A stretch of DNA of 64,000 bases from Sambucus nigra (GCA_949130495.1 OX422215.1:533555755-533619754); one strand, 5' to 3'; shown: positions 1 through 11,135, counted from the stretch's first letter. Notes: a model not told the origin generated them from the letters alone. A program made the numbers and translations.

Positions 1-21
1 AATCCTATTTTCCATTCCGTT

Positions 22-425
22 ATGTTCAACGCACATCCTCGGTTAAACCACATGATATCATGTCCTTTTTATAACATCCCCACAATCAATTTAGGCATAC
101 CTCTAACCCTAATGTTACCATCAATATTATTTAAATCACTCTTCCATACTAGGGTACTTATTGGATTATGTTTGACGTGTCCAAACAATTTAAGCCGATT
201 TTCTTCAACAAGAGCTACTTTTATTGTTTCACGGATATGTTCACTTTTAATTTTATCCTTTTGAGTTTTATCACACATCCATCTTAACATGTGCATCTCT
301 TGCATGCTCATTTTCTAAACATTATGTTTTTTAGCTACCTTAATACTCCGTCCCATATAACATGGCAGGTCTAAGGGCCAATCACATAATACACCTGCAC
401 TTCTCCACTTGACCCAACTTACTTT
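22..425 (-). pseudogene. LINE reverse transcriptase C-terminal remnant
   Basis: Read on the minus strand, this is the C-terminal tail of a plant LINE polyprotein. It shows a VSWVKWRSAG-like block, then MLRWMCDKTQKDKIK and a LFGHVKHNP block, which match the family pattern of MLRWMCGHTRKDKIRN and RWFGHVxRRP. The frame breaks near 315, where about 20 residues of the family pattern are missing. The upstream RT parts of the same LINE lie at 3440-3672 and 22915-24185. The order along the minus strand is correct, so these pieces look like one element split by later insertions. It is not functional. Confidence 0.8.
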
Positions 426-447
426 ATTTAATACTATGGAGAACATC

Positions 448-767
448 TGACGTAAATGAGCGTCAAAATGGAAAATAAGAAGATTTAATTCTCGTCTCAA
501 CTTTCTCTCAATTTCTCTCAAAAATGTAAGAATACCTCAAATGAGACTACATGGAGAGTATTTATAGGGAATGGGAGAGGCTTCTAGAAGTTATTAGTCA
601 AGTATAAGTTGTCATGAGAGGATTTGTCATAACAACGCATCCATGACAACACTAACTAATGGAACGTTCTAGAAACTTCCATCTCAAACTCAAAAATGTA
701 ACAAAAACACTAAACAACTAATAAAAGGAAAAATACAATGTAATAAAAAATGCAAGAAAATACTAAA
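448..767 (-). repeat. 3' LTR of the noncoding LTR element
   Basis: This repeat begins TGACGTAAATGAGCG and matches 2168-3435 nearly throughout, apart from the hAT insertion in the other copy. It keeps the uninterrupted pre-insertion site for that hAT element at 611-618 (GTCATGAG). The right edge is set where similarity ends, after TACTAAA. Confidence 0.7.
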
Positions 768-2152
768 GGGAACATGAAAAAGAGTTTGCCCTCGAACTCA
801 TAGGGGAATGCCATTGGTGTCACCCTCCACATGTCAGGTTGAAAAACTCCCTCCTGAATAGGGCTAGCGATGGTGACCGTCGGATGCGCGATTCAATATG
901 AAGAACTTGCTTTTTCTCTGTCTTCTTCTCGGGCTAATCCTAACCCACTAAAGTCAAAAACCAGCTTAGGGTTTCGAAACCCTACATCCATCCGCTGTCG
1001 TCGGGGCTTTGTCAGAGTACACAGAGAGTCAATGGAGTTGAAACGGGCTGGATTTTAGCCCCTCTTTCTTCTTCTTTTTCTTTTTATGAGGTTTAACAGA
1101 GGATTTATAAATTGCTCAATTTAGTTTTTGTTTGGCTTATTCCGTTACACACCACTGCACCTTCATGACTATTTCTACGTATTCGAAGACAAGAAGTTTA
1201 AGAAATTTTGAAAGATTAAAGATCATCCATCTCAACATCATTCTGAAGTGGTATGAAGTGGTTTGGTAAAGTCTTTATTTATTCAGGGGATTTTAATAAT
1301 TAGAGTTTGCATTAAAAGTTTTCAAAAATATTTAAAATGATTTTTGAAAATTTTTTAAAAGTTTATGAAAAGTTTATACAATGCCGTTAGAACGAGATTC
1401 CATCGTTCGAACGAAATCTGGGACGACGCCTTTTGGTCAGTTCAGGAATATCATTTGAAGTTTCGTTGGATGTCGTTCAAACAAGATTGGGTACATCGTT
1501 AAAACAAGTTTCCCACATTCGAACGAGATGCCTTTTGGTCAAGCACTGCAATGTCGTTCGAAGTTACGTTGGAAACCTGATCGAACGAAAAAGGGTACGG
1601 CGTTCAAACGAGGAACCTGGTCGTTCGAACGAGCGAGCGAATTTTTGTTTTTTAATTAAATCTGATCCAAATCTTTAATGCTTATCCTTTTAATTAGTCA
1701 GTCGTCTAGTTGTACAGTGCTGAAAATAGAGGTTATGTCCGAAAGGAATTTTTCTGTACTTTTAAGCAAGTTTTGCATGTTTAGTTTGGCTTATTAATTT
1801 GGACTTCATTATTACATCCACACTAAATTAAATTACGATAAAATTTGTTAAAATTTGAATTTGTGTGTTTGGCCAAAGATACGAATAAATCCATAGAATC
1901 AGCATTCTCATGATATAACCGAGGGTGGGGTAATGGTGGCGGTGAAATTAGGGTTTGGGGTGGTGGTGGGAACGGTCTAAGGGCGGCTCGTGGATGAGTC
2001 AGGTAGAGGAAGGTGAGCCTAAAAAGCGTCGAATCGTGATACAAGGCGGTTTAAAAACTCCTCGAGCCTATTGGTGCGCGAATCAACGGGAGCAAACCTA
2101 GGTCCCATTTACCGTCGTTTACGATTTGTTATACAACAGGTGGAGCCAAAGA
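768..2152. other. Interior of the noncoding LTR element
   Basis: There is no recognisable protein homology on either strand. The part at 1380-1640 is rich in CGTTCGAACG-type palindromes and TCGTT/AACGA words, like the block at 40712-40960 inside a solo LTR. A fragment of that LTR family may therefore sit here. The rest is AT-rich and featureless to my reading. Confidence 0.4.
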
Positions 2153-2165
2153 GACTCTAATACCA
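2153..2165 (-). other. Primer binding site (tRNA-iMet type)
   Basis: The minus strand reads TGGTATTAGAGTC two bases inside the LTR. This is one to two changes from the plant initiator-tRNA complement TGGTATCAGAGC. It fixes the element orientation as minus. Confidence 0.65.
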
Positions 2166-2167
2166 AT

Positions 2168-3435
2168 TGACGTAAATGAGCGTCAAAATAAAAAATAAGA
2201 AGATTTAACTCGTGTCTCAACTCTCTCTCAATATCTCAAAAATGTCAAAATACCATAAATGAGACTACATGGGGAGTATTTATAGGGAATGGGAGAGGCT
2301 TCTTGAAATTGTTAGCCAAGTATGAGTTGTTATGAGCAATGTTTAAAAAGGCGTTTGAGGCTTACGCCTCAAGGCTCGCCTCGAGGCAAGGCGAGCAAAA
2401 AATGCCTCGAGGCTTAAGCCTCAGGGTTGAATTTGAGGCTTACGCCTCAATGCGCCTCACGCCTCGCCTCGCACCATTTTGCTGAGGCGCGAAAAAAAAA
2501 CTCTTGTTCTTTTTTTTTTTAAACTGCACTTAACTTATACTATTTACTATTGTAACTTGAGAGAAATTTTTAAAAAATAACCAATATATTAATGAAACTT
2601 AAAAAATTGATTTTATTAATTTGATTTTGTTTGAAATAAATGTACTAAATTAGCTTCAATATGACTTTTTTTTTAAAGTTTTTTGTTTTTTTGTTTTCAA
2701 CTTAGATTAATATGTTATCTTTAACTAAACTGCGTATATATTAAGAAACTAATATATTTTAAAGTTTTTTTTTTTTAATAAACTTATGTTGATATGTTTT
2801 ATTATTTTTTTAATAAAATTGCTGTTTTTTTTAATCTTAGCTTGAAAATCAATGTTTTTTAATAAATTTGCTTGTTAAGTTGCATTGATTAATTTACTAT
2901 CATATTATAAAATAACCAATATGTGAATGAAGCTAAAAAAATAATTTTGTCAATATGATTTTGCATTGATTAATTTATTGTCATATTGTAAAATAACCAA
3001 TATGTTAAGATTGATCTTCTCAAATTACTTTTTTTTTAAAGTTATCTCGAGGAACAAAAAATGTGAAACTATGTGAGAAAGTCCTCATGGATGTTTTTTT
3101 TTTGTAGTTTTATTTTATATTTCTTTGTTATTTTATTTTTATGGTTTTATTAGTATTTTTTTAATATTATTTTGCTCTTTTTTCTTTTCTTTTCGGTGAG
3201 GCTTACGCCTCAAACGCCTTGAGGCTTACGCCTCGCCTCGCCTTTCGCCTTTTTAAACATTGGTTATGAGATGAGTTGTCACGACAACTCATCCATGACA
3301 ACACTAGTTAATGGAACCTTCTAGAAACTTCCATCTCAACCATTGCTACAACTAAAAAAATGTAACAAAAATACTAAACAACAACTAATAAAAGGAAAAA
3401 CACAATGAAATAAAAAAATGTAAGAAAATACTAAA
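2168..3435 (-). repeat. 5' LTR of the noncoding LTR element, interrupted by a hAT MITE
   Basis: It starts TGACGTAAATGAGCG like the 448 copy. Without the 926-bp hAT insertion and one 8-bp target duplication it would be about 334 bp, close to the 320 bp of its partner. Many substitutions separate the two LTRs, so the element is old. Confidence 0.68.
2337..3262. mobile_element. hAT-type MITE, 926 bp (GCCTC-rich family)
   Basis: The element is bounded by near-perfect inverted termini CAATGTTTAAAAAGGCG and CGCCTTTTTAAACATTG and by an exact 8-bp target duplication GTTATGAG (2329-2336 and 3263-3270), the hAT hallmark. Both ends carry arrays of self-complementary GAGGCTTACGCCTC-like words around an AT-rich core. 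No ORF is present, so it is non-autonomous. A reverse-complement relative lies at 43126-44093. Confidence 0.93.
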
Positions 3436-3439
3436 ATAA

Positions 3440-3672
3440 ATCCTAATTCCCATCATCATTACTAATGTCTCCATCTCTTTGGATAATCGAGCCTTTATAA
3501 CATTATGATCCGTGAATAACATACACCGCGACACCTCATCTTGTATTTTTTCAGTCAAATCATCCATAACAAGAGCAAAAAGAGGACTTAGAGTGGAACC
3601 ATCTTAATGCAAACCCACAATAATGGATAATTAAATACGTTCTCCCAGTATTGTTCTTCCTATAGTCATGGT
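3440..3672 (-). pseudogene. LINE reverse transcriptase fragment (catalytic region)
   Basis: Minus-strand translation gives a decayed GLHQGSxLSPxLFALVMD-like block, then LTEKIQDEVSRCMLF and DHNVIKARL, which correspond to RT motifs B and C. The catalytic Asp pair is degraded (TDHN in place of ADDI/V). It abuts the copia LTR at 3673. The continuing LINE sequence resumes at 22915, beyond the copia element. Confidence 0.75.
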
Positions 3673-4018
3673 TGTTGTGCGAATACTCACTCAATGTAAT
3701 GATTCATGTACGCCCAAGATCAAAGATAAAGAGAAACACAAGAGATAACAAGAGAAATACACTCTAAACGCAAAGTAATGAGAGAGTAATGAGAAATCAC
3801 ACACTAACAAATCATAAGACAATCAAGAGCACTAAATGATGAACAATAGAATCTCTCTTCTATTTCTGTGTGTTTTGAACCATGGCTGAAACTCTCCTTA
3901 AATAAGGAGTAAAAGTGAACCGCGTACGAACTGTAAATCGCGTAAGAACAATACCCCGTATATGAACACTACCCCGCGTATGAATAGTACCCGCAAAAAA
4001 TTCAAGCCAAAATTCACA
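3673..4018 (-). repeat. Copia 3' LTR
   Basis: This 346-bp LTR runs TGTTGTGCG...TTCACA on the plus strand and matches 22499-22914 in several blocks, including one around CTCCTTAAATAAGGAG. A purine-rich AAGGTGGAGA tract lies just inside at about 4021-4030 on the minus strand, the usual copia polypurine tract. Relative to the other LTR it lacks an internal stretch of about 110 bp. Confidence 0.72.
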
Positions 4019-4030
4019 AATCTCCACCTT

Positions 4031-4550
4031 GGCGAAAGAATTATGCCACCCCCACACATCAACACAATCATTTAGGAACACCACCACCAATCCACCCCGA
4101 AGGGCCCAACAATATAAAATACTGATCAAGTTTGAACAATGCTCAAACTTGATCACCGGTACCACCTTCATCAACATGTCGGCCGAATTATCTATGGCAC
4201 CAAATTTCTTCAGAACAGCAATACCCTTATCAATAACCTCCCGTGTGAAATGAAACCGAACATCAATATGTTTGGCTCTCCCATATGATGAACTTGGTTC
4301 TTGGACAAGTGGATCGCGTTTTGGCTATCACAATGCACATCCACACAATCCTATGTAATCCCCAAATCACCAATAAGACCTTGAAGCCATAGGGCCTCCT
4401 TCACGGCTTCCGCTACTACCATATACTCCGCCACCGTAGTATATAAAGTAACCGCGGCCTGCAACATGCACCTCCACCTCCACCTCACCGAACCACTAGC
4501 TAATATAAACCAATAATGCATAAGCAATCGTGTCATCATTGAAGCCATAT
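4031..4550 (-). pseudogene. Copia RNase H and pol C-terminus, fused to linker sequence
   Basis: Minus-strand reading gives copia RNase H blocks: LASGSVRWR, an ALSTTEAEY-like TLYTTVAEYMVVAEAVKEALWLQGL, then IDVRFHF-like sequence and a terminal MLMKVVPVIKFEHC (family DMLTKVVPxxKF). Upstream it is joined directly to the end of the linker module (DDTIAYALLV region) without the RT in between, so it is a recombined fragment. Confidence 0.75.
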
Positions 4551-6361
4551 CTTATTGTAGTTTTTTGAATCCTCGATTCTCTTTCGCTTGCCAAAGATGG
4601 TTGTTCTTGTCGTTGTTGACTAGGTCCCTCATCCTGAACCTCCACCTCTTCACTTTAAGAATCGATTGGAGTATTCACCCTTAATTGCACCTTTTCACTC
4701 TCTACCTTTGACATCTTAAGCATATATGCCTCATCAAAAGTCACATCCCTGCGTACCACAATCTTCTTATCTTCCGCGGACCATATCTTTTATCCCTTGC
4801 CAAAGATGGTTTTTCTTGTCGTTGTTGACTAGGTCCCTCATCCTGAACCTCCACCTCTTCACTTGTATCGATTGGAGTAGTCACCTCCAATTGCACCTTT
4901 TCACTCTCATTCTCCACCGGAGAATCTTCTTTCTCTACCTTTAACATCTCAAGCATAAACGCCTCATCAAAAGTCACATCCCTACTTATCACTATCTTCC
5001 GCGGATCATAACTTGTATCCCTTGACCCCCCCCCCCCCCCCCCCCTCCCTTTTCCCATGGGTGAGGATTGATTCTCTTTACAAGAACCATTGATGCATAA
5101 GGAATCGAGTCATCATTGAAGACATATCTTTTTGTAGTTTTTCAAATCCTCGGTTCTCTTCCGCTTGCCAAAGATGGTTGTTCTTGTCGTTGTTGACTAG
5201 GTCCCCCATCCTGAACCTTCACCTCTTCACTTGAGGAATCGATTGGAGTAGTCACCTCCAATTGCACCTTTTCACTCTCATTCTCCATTGGAGAATCTTC
5301 TTTCTCTACCTTTAACATCTTAAGCATAGACACCTCATCAAAAGTCACATTCCTACTTACCACTATCTTCTTATCTTCCGCAAACCATAACTTTTACACC
5401 TCTTCTCTTGCCAAAGATGGTTGTTCATGTCATTGTTGACTAGGTCCCTCGTCCTGAACCTCCACCTCTTCACTTGAAGAATCGATTGGAGTATTCACCT
5501 CCAATAGCACATTTTCACTCTCATTCTCCACCGGAGAATCTTCTTTCTCTACCTTTGACATCTTAAGCATAGACGCCTCATCAAAAGTCACATCCCTACT
5601 TACCACTATCTTCCGCGAACCATAACTTGTATCCCTTGATAAAGATGGTTGTTCTTGTCGTTGTTGACTAGGTCCCTCATCCTGAACCTCCACCTCTTCA
5701 CTTGAAGAATCGATCGGAGTAGTCACCTACAATTGCACTTTTTCACTCCCATTCTCCACCGGACAATCTTCTTTCTCTACCTTTAACATCTTAAGGACAG
5801 ACGCCTCATCAAAAGTCACATCCCTACTTACCATTATCTTCTTATCTTCCGCGGATCATAACTTGTATCCCTTGCCCCCCCCCCCCCCCCCCCTTGTCAT
5901 GGGTGAAGATTGATTCTCTTTACAAGAACCAATAATGCATAAGCAATCGTGTCATCATTGAAGCCATATCTTTTTGCAGTTTTCCGAATCCTCGATTCTC
6001 TTCCGCTTGCCAAAGATGGTTGTTATTGAAGAATCGATTGGAGTAGTCACCTCCAAGTGCACATTTTCACTCTCATTCTCCACCGGAGAATCTTCTTTCT
6101 CTACCTATAGCATCTTAAGCATAGAGGCCTCATCAAAAGTCACATTCCTACTTACCACTATCTTCTTGACTAGGTCCCTCATCCTGAACCTCGTCCCGAT
6201 CACTTGAAGAATCGATTGGAGTAGTCACCTCCAATTGCACATTTTCACTCTCATTCTCCACCGGAGAATCTTCTTTCTCTACCTATAACATCTTAATCAT
6301 AGACGCCTCATCAAAAGTCACATTCCTACTTGCCACTATCTTCTTATCTTCCGCGGACCAA
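4551..6361 (-). repeat. Amplified copia IN-RT linker modules with poly-C spacers (array A)
   Basis: About six to seven copies of a 200-350 bp module lie head to tail. Each encodes, on the minus strand, a variant of VSRDVTFDEASMLKM, then KVEKEDSPVENESEKVQLEV, TPIDSSSEEVEVQDEGPSQQ and RQEQPSLA. In an intact element this occurs once, between integrase and RT. Poly-C tracts of 20 and 19 bases (5026-5045 and 5875-5893) sit at the same module boundary, next to an ATGGGTGAAGATTGATTCTC-type start of the RT segment. Confidence 0.8.
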
Positions 6362-7690
6362 AACTTGGTTATCCCATATGATGAACTCGGTTCTTGGCCA
6401 ACTGGATAGCGCTTTGGCTATCACAATGCACATCCAAACTATCCTATGTAATCCCCAAATCACCAATAAGATCTTGAAGCCATAGGGCCTGCTTCACGGC
6501 TTCCATTGCTACCATATACTCCGCCTCCGTAGTAGATAAAGTAACCGCGGCCTGCAACATAGACCTCCAACTCTCCGAACCACTAGCTAATATAAAAAAA
6601 TACCCCGTAGTTTACCGACACTTGTCTAAATAACCCGCATAGTCCGAATCCACATACCCACATACATGTGACTTCTCCACCCGTTGATACACAAATCCCG
6701 TAGATACCGCAAAATCCACTTCACCGCACCTGCATACAGAACTTGAGCCATATACTCCACCTCATCCTCGGTGCTTGGAGTCCTCTTAGCCGAGAGTTTA
6801 AAGTGTGAAGCCAAGGCAGTATTCACAGGCTTTGCATCCAGCATCCCGAACCGTGCTACAATCTTCTTTAGATATTGCGTTTGTGTAAGACTCAACCTTC
6901 ACTGCCTCCTCTCTCTATACTAATCTCCATGCCAAGAATCTTATTGGCTTTATCCAAATCTTTCATCTCAAACTCTTGGCTCAATTGAGCCTTCATCTTG
7001 TCAATTTCTATCATGCTCGAACAAACAATGAACACATCAACATACAAGACTAAATAGATAAAAGTACCTTCCTTGAGCCGCTTGAAATATACACAATGAT
7101 CAAAATCACTCCGTGTGAATTTCAGGCCAAACATAAACGTGTCAAATCGCTTGTACCACTGTCGAGGCGATTGCTTCAACCCATACAAAGATTTTCGCAA
7201 TTTGCACACATGATCTTCCTTCCCAACAACCTTGAAACCCTCCGGCTAAAACATGTAAATCCCCTCCTCAAGATCCCAATACAAGAACACCGTTTTGACA
7301 TCGAGTTGTTCAAACTCTAAGCAAAAATGCGTCATCATAGCCAAAAATACCCGAATGGAAGTGTGTTTCACCATCGGAGAGAACACTTCATTGTAATCAA
7401 CACCTTCCCTATGGGCAAAACCCTTGGCCACTAACCTTGTCTTGTCACGAACATTGGAATCAGGAGCCCTATCTTTCTTAGCATATACCCACTTACTCTC
7501 GATAGACTTCTTCCCCTTAGGCAACTTCACAAGCTCCCAAGTTTCGTTCTTGTAAAGAGAATCAATCTCTTCACCCATGGCAAACTTCCACTCATCACAA
7601 TGAGTCCACTCATCGTCTCACGATACGTAGGCTCATCACCATAAACCAATAATGCATAAGCAATGGTGTCATCATTAAAGTCATATCTTT
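6362..7690 (-). pseudogene. Copia reverse transcriptase-RNase H pseudogene (copy A)
   Basis: The minus-strand order is MGEEIDSLYKNETWELVKLP (7578 down), KWVYAKKD, DYNEVFSPMVKHTSIRVFLA, QLDVKTVFLYWDLEEGIYM, CKLRKSLYGLKQSPRQWYKR, FIYLVLYVDVFIVCSS, ILGMEI, LASHFKLS and RNase H. This is the full copia RT layout. The catalytic YVDD is YVDV and AFLHGD is VFLYWD. It is broken into at least three frames and is not functional. Confidence 0.85.
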
Positions 7691-8058
7691 TCGTAGTTTT
7701 CCGAATCCTCGGTTCTCTTCCGTTTGCCACAGATGGTTGTTCTTATCGTTGTTGACTAGGTCCCTCATCCTGAACCTCCACCTCTTCACTTGAAGAATCG
7801 ATTGGTGTAGTCACCTCCAATTTAACCTTTTCACTCTCCTTCTCCACCGGAGAATCTTCTTTCTCTACCTTTGACATGCATAGACGCCTCATCAAAAGTC
7901 ACAACCCTACTTACCACTATCTTCTTATCTTCCGTGAACCATAACTTGTATCCCTTCCCAAAGATAGTTGTTCTTGTCGTTGTTGACTAGGCGAACTTCC
8001 ACCTCTTCAATTGAAGAATCGATTGGAGTAGTCACCCCCAATTACACCTTTTCACTCT
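7691..8058 (-). repeat. Copia linker modules before the gypsy insertion
   Basis: Two further linker modules (a GREPRIRKTTKRYDFNDDTIAYALLV end piece and SQQRQEQ/DSSSEEVEVQ blocks) run up to the left LTR of the gypsy element. The break falls inside the sequence encoding the SEKVQLEV part. Confidence 0.7.
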
Positions 8059-8599
8059 TGTTGATACCAAATTTAATCTGCTGACTTGGATCAATCAAAC
8101 AAAGACACGTGGCTATCTACATGGCAACAACAAGCACTTCCGAGATAATCACGCGCTCCGAGGAACCATGTTACTCTGAGGAACTCATACGCTCCGAGGA
8201 ACAGACCTCACCGAGGAACTCACACGCTCCGAGGAACAGACCTCTGCGAGTAACTCTTGAATACCAGAAAGCTTAGGCGGTCCGAGCTGCATCTCGAACA
8301 GAGCATTAATAGCTGAATAACCAACAGTTCAACTGGTTTATTAAATGCTTATCATTTAGACGCACACGCTTAAAGGGCATTAAATGTATTACCCTTTCAT
8401 ATGTATATCATTTAATGTATCACCCTTTCAGATGACATCCTCAAGGCTATAAATACGTTGTACAATCCTCATTGTCTCAGCAATAAAACAACAGTGGACG
8501 TAGGCCATTCTTATAAGGCTGAACCACTTTAAAAATCTTTTGTCTCATTTATTTATCTGTGATTGAATTATTAGAGTGATCTAATTTTTTACATCAACA
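8059..8599 (+). repeat. Gypsy 5' LTR (541 bp)
   Basis: It begins TGTTGATACC and ends ACATCAACA, giving 7-bp terminal inverted repeats TGTTGAT/ATCAACA. The U3 part has repeats of a GCTCCGAGGAAC motif at about 8147-8245. The matching 3' LTR starts at 16218 but is cut after 226 bp. Confidence 0.9.
8448..8487 (+). promoter_or_regulatory. LTR core promoter and poly(A) signal
   Basis: TATAAATA lies at 8448-8455 and AATAAA at 8482-8487, in the order expected for the U3/R part of a plant LTR. Transcription would start near 8480. This is inferred from motifs only. Confidence 0.55.
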
Positions 8600-8601
8600 G
8601 A

Positions 8602-8618
8602 TTGGCGCCGTCTGTGGG
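8602..8618 (+). other. Primer binding site TTGGCGCCGTCTGTGGG
   Basis: TTGGCGCCGTCTGTGGG follows two bases after the LTR. The TGGCGCCGTCTGTGGG type of primer site is common in plant non-chromoviral gypsy elements, which agrees with the Tat assignment. Confidence 0.8.
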
Positions 8619-8664
8619 AAACGACTGGTAATATCGTTTTCTCACCAATAACAATCCAATACCA

Positions 8665-10971
8665 ATGGCTGATATTCCTGAATCCAGCAATCGAAACGCT
8701 GGAACCCCTCCAAATCCATCTGCTCCACCAGTTATTCCAGATCTGACTGGAATGATGGCAAATCTGGCTCAGGGCCAGACCGTCATGCAAGAAACGATGC
8801 GACAACTCATCCAAACCCTCCATGGCGGTGCGCCAGCCCATTCCAGATCACGAAGCATTCAAAGAAATATCTGTGCGCCTTCTGTGCGTACTAGGCGTAC
8901 TAATTCATATCGCAATGAGGAATCTGAAGATTTTTCTTATCAACCTGGACGAACTTCGTCAGTGCGAGCCACAGATACTGAACGTGTCACCCTCTCCCCA
9001 GAAAGGGCCAGTGCATTGGAAAGATTAAGTAGGGCCTCTCCTTTTGATCGATTAGGCCCTAGGAGGAACAAAAGTCCTCTTAATGAAGCGTCGAGGAGCT
9101 TTCGACGACCATCAGATTTAAGGGAAGGATCTGCACAGTCGCGACCAGTTGCTCGTCAAGATGGATCCGCTGACCGACCAGCTGCTCGTCAAGATAAATC
9201 CCAGGAAGCCACTTCAACGCGATCAGTTGCTCGAACCAATAGGCCCGAGGAAGAGAATGATGCATGGAAAGGATCTATTCAAAGGCTAGAGGATAGATTA
9301 GGGGAAATGGCTAAGGCTAAGAACCCTCTACAACGAACCTTTGTTCGAGGAACACCTTTTGTCCAGGACATTGTTGATTTTCCAACACCATCAAAGCTCA
9401 AAGCACCTGTTGTGACTCCCAAGTATGATGGGAAGACTGACCCTGTCCTTCATATAAAACAATATCAAGCTGCTGCCGACATCTATGCTGTCCCAGACGA
9501 GATGAGATGCAGGGCATTCTCGGGAACTCTTACCGGATCTGCTCAGATATGGTATAATAATCTTCCTCGGGGTAAGATTTCAACTTTTCTTCAACTGGCC
9601 GAGTTATTCATTGGGAATTTCTGCTTCGGAGCAAAGCCAGTTAAACGAGTAGCACATTTGTTAAGTGTTAGACAAAAAGCTGGTGAGAGTATTAGAGACT
9701 ATATAACTCGTTTTAATAACGAGAAGCTCGAAGTCATTGATTATGAGAAGAAGACAGGGATTACTGCTTTGATGAGTGGACTGCTGCCAAACAAGTTGTA
9801 CTACACTTTGGCCAAAGATCCACCTCGAACCATGTCGGACCTGATGGGAAAAGCGTCCAAGATTATGAATGCCGAGGAGGCTATGTCTGCGAAGAAGAAT
9901 ATGGACGCCAAAGAAACCAAGGTGGAAGGTGATAAAGCTAAGAAGAAAGAGCATAAGAACAATGGTGGTGACAAACATTCCAAAAGTAGGTCGTCATGGG
10001 AGGTCTTAAAGAAATTTGATAATTACACGCCTTTGAAGGCAAATATCAACCACGTCCTGGAAGAAATTAAGAACAACGAGGAGTTAAACTGGCCAAAGAA
10101 AATGAAGTCAGACCCTGACACGAGGAATAGGGAGAAATATTGCGAGTTCCATAAGGATCATGGCCATATGACCAAAAATTGCATAGCTCTTCAGAACGAG
10201 ATTGAAACACTCATCCGACGAGGAAAGCTAGCAAAGTACGAGAAGGTGTACCAATTTGTTTACACAGCTGAGCCACTCATTGATATGACGTACGAGAAGG
10301 TGTACCAATTTATTTGGAAGAACATCATTTGCCGATATGGTTTTCCTCATGCTTTCATCACAAACCATGGAACACAATTTGATAACGAGGAGTTCGCTGC
10401 CTATTGTCATCAATCAAACATTTTGAAGGTTCATTCAGCACCAGGCCATCCTCAAAGCAATGGACAAACTGAAGTGACAAACAGAACGTTGCTGAACGGT
10501 TTGAAGAAAAGATTAGATGATGCGAAAGCGAATTGGATCAACGAGTTACAATCAGTACTCTGGGCTTACCGAACTACTCCCCGAGTAGCAACTGGAGAAT
10601 CACCATACATGCTGGCGTTTGGAAGTGAAGCTGTCATACCTGCCGAGTTGGGTCTCCCAACACACAGGGTACTGAATTTCAATTCCCCTGTCAGCGATTT
10701 AATGAGAAGACTGGATTTAGACATGCTCGAGGAGGTCAGAGAGGAGGCAGCCACTAGAAATGCTGCTTACCAGCAGCGGACAGCTTTGTTTTACAATAAG
10801 AGGGTGAGGAAGTGCGACCTGAAAGAAGGAGACTATGTGCTGAAGAAAGTAATTCAAAAGCATAACAAACTAGAGGCAAACTGGCATGGACGATACCGAG
10901 TTACAGAAGTTGTTCGACCAGGAACTTATCGAATAGCAACTTTAGAAGGCGAAGAGTTTAAGAATGCATAG
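8665..10971 (+). CDS. Gag-integrase fusion protein of the Tat element (PR/RT/RNase H deleted)
   Basis: This 768-residue ORF has a basic, Arg/Ser-rich N-terminus (about 70-215), a retrotransposon gag core (about 245-400, with RAFSGTLTGSAQIWYNNLP and a GESIRDYITRFN block) and a Cys/His knuckle YCEFHKDHGHMTKNC (about 492-506). From about residue 534 it switches to integrase: WKNIICRYGFPH, TNHGTQFD, PQSNGQTEVTNR, ESPYMLAFGSEAVIP. The junction carries a repeated YEKVYQF. The integrase is dead: the first catalytic Asp is deleted and the second is Asn (about 567), while the Glu (about 603) remains at the DD35E distance. A TAG at 10969 replaces the expected Trp. The frame then reads NAEHLRKYYQ to TGA at 11002. 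Gag may still package RNA in trans; the pol functions are gone. Confidence 0.88.
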   Translation: MADIPESSNRNAGTPPNPSAPPVIPDLTGMMANLAQGQTVMQETMRQLIQTLHGGAPAHSRSRSIQRNICAPSVRTRRTNSYRNEESEDFSYQPGRTSSVRATDTERVTLSPERASALERLSRASPFDRLGPRRNKSPLNEASRSFRRPSDLREGSAQSRPVARQDGSADRPAARQDKSQEATSTRSVARTNRPEEENDAWKGSIQRLEDRLGEMAKAKNPLQRTFVRGTPFVQDIVDFPTPSKLKAPVVTPKYDGKTDPVLHIKQYQAAADIYAVPDEMRCRAFSGTLTGSAQIWYNNLPRGKISTFLQLAELFIGNFCFGAKPVKRVAHLLSVRQKAGESIRDYITRFNNEKLEVIDYEKKTGITALMSGLLPNKLYYTLAKDPPRTMSDLMGKASKIMNAEEAMSAKKNMDAKETKVEGDKAKKKEHKNNGGDKHSKSRSSWEVLKKFDNYTPLKANINHVLEEIKNNEELNWPKKMKSDPDTRNREKYCEFHKDHGHMTKNCIALQNEIETLIRRGKLAKYEKVYQFVYTAEPLIDMTYEKVYQFIWKNIICRYGFPHAFITNHGTQFDNEEFAAYCHQSNILKVHSAPGHPQSNGQTEVTNRTLLNGLKKRLDDAKANWINELQSVLWAYRTTPRVATGESPYMLAFGSEAVIPAELGLPTHRVLNFNSPVSDLMRRLDLDMLEEVREEAATRNAAYQQRTALFYNKRVRKCDLKEGDYVLKKVIQKHNKLEANWHGRYRVTEVVRPGTYRIATLEGEEFKNA

Positions 10972-11135
10972 AATGCAGAGCATCTGCGCAAGTATTATCA
11001 GTGATGTATATGTAACACACACAGTTTCCATCGGTATGAATAAAATAAAAATATTCTGCAAGTCTCTCTGTTTATTGAAATTTTTTCGGGGAATACTAGT
11101 GCTATGCACTACTCGGCAAAGCTCGGCAGACTACT

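Larger units (their letters stand above)
448..3435 (-). mobile_element. Noncoding LTR retrotransposon remnant (TRIM/LARD-like)
   Basis: Two direct repeats (448-767 and 2168-3435) flank a 1.4 kb interior. A tRNA-iMet-like primer site lies directly inside the 2168 repeat on the minus strand, so the element points left. No gag or pol homology is visible inside. The element interrupts a minus-strand LINE, with its tail at 22-425 and its RT part at 3440-3672. The outer boundaries are approximate because no convincing 5-bp target duplication is left. Confidence 0.65.

Noticed and set aside
870..1678. ORFs at 870-1058 and 1433-1678
   Set aside because: Short chance frames in the noncoding interior of an LTR element; the second is generated by TCGTTCGAACG-rich sequence.
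8581..8841. Minus-strand ORFs opposite gag (8581-8841, 9080-9265, 9661-9983,10228-10754)
   Set aside because: They are shadows of the gag-integrase frame with no family match.
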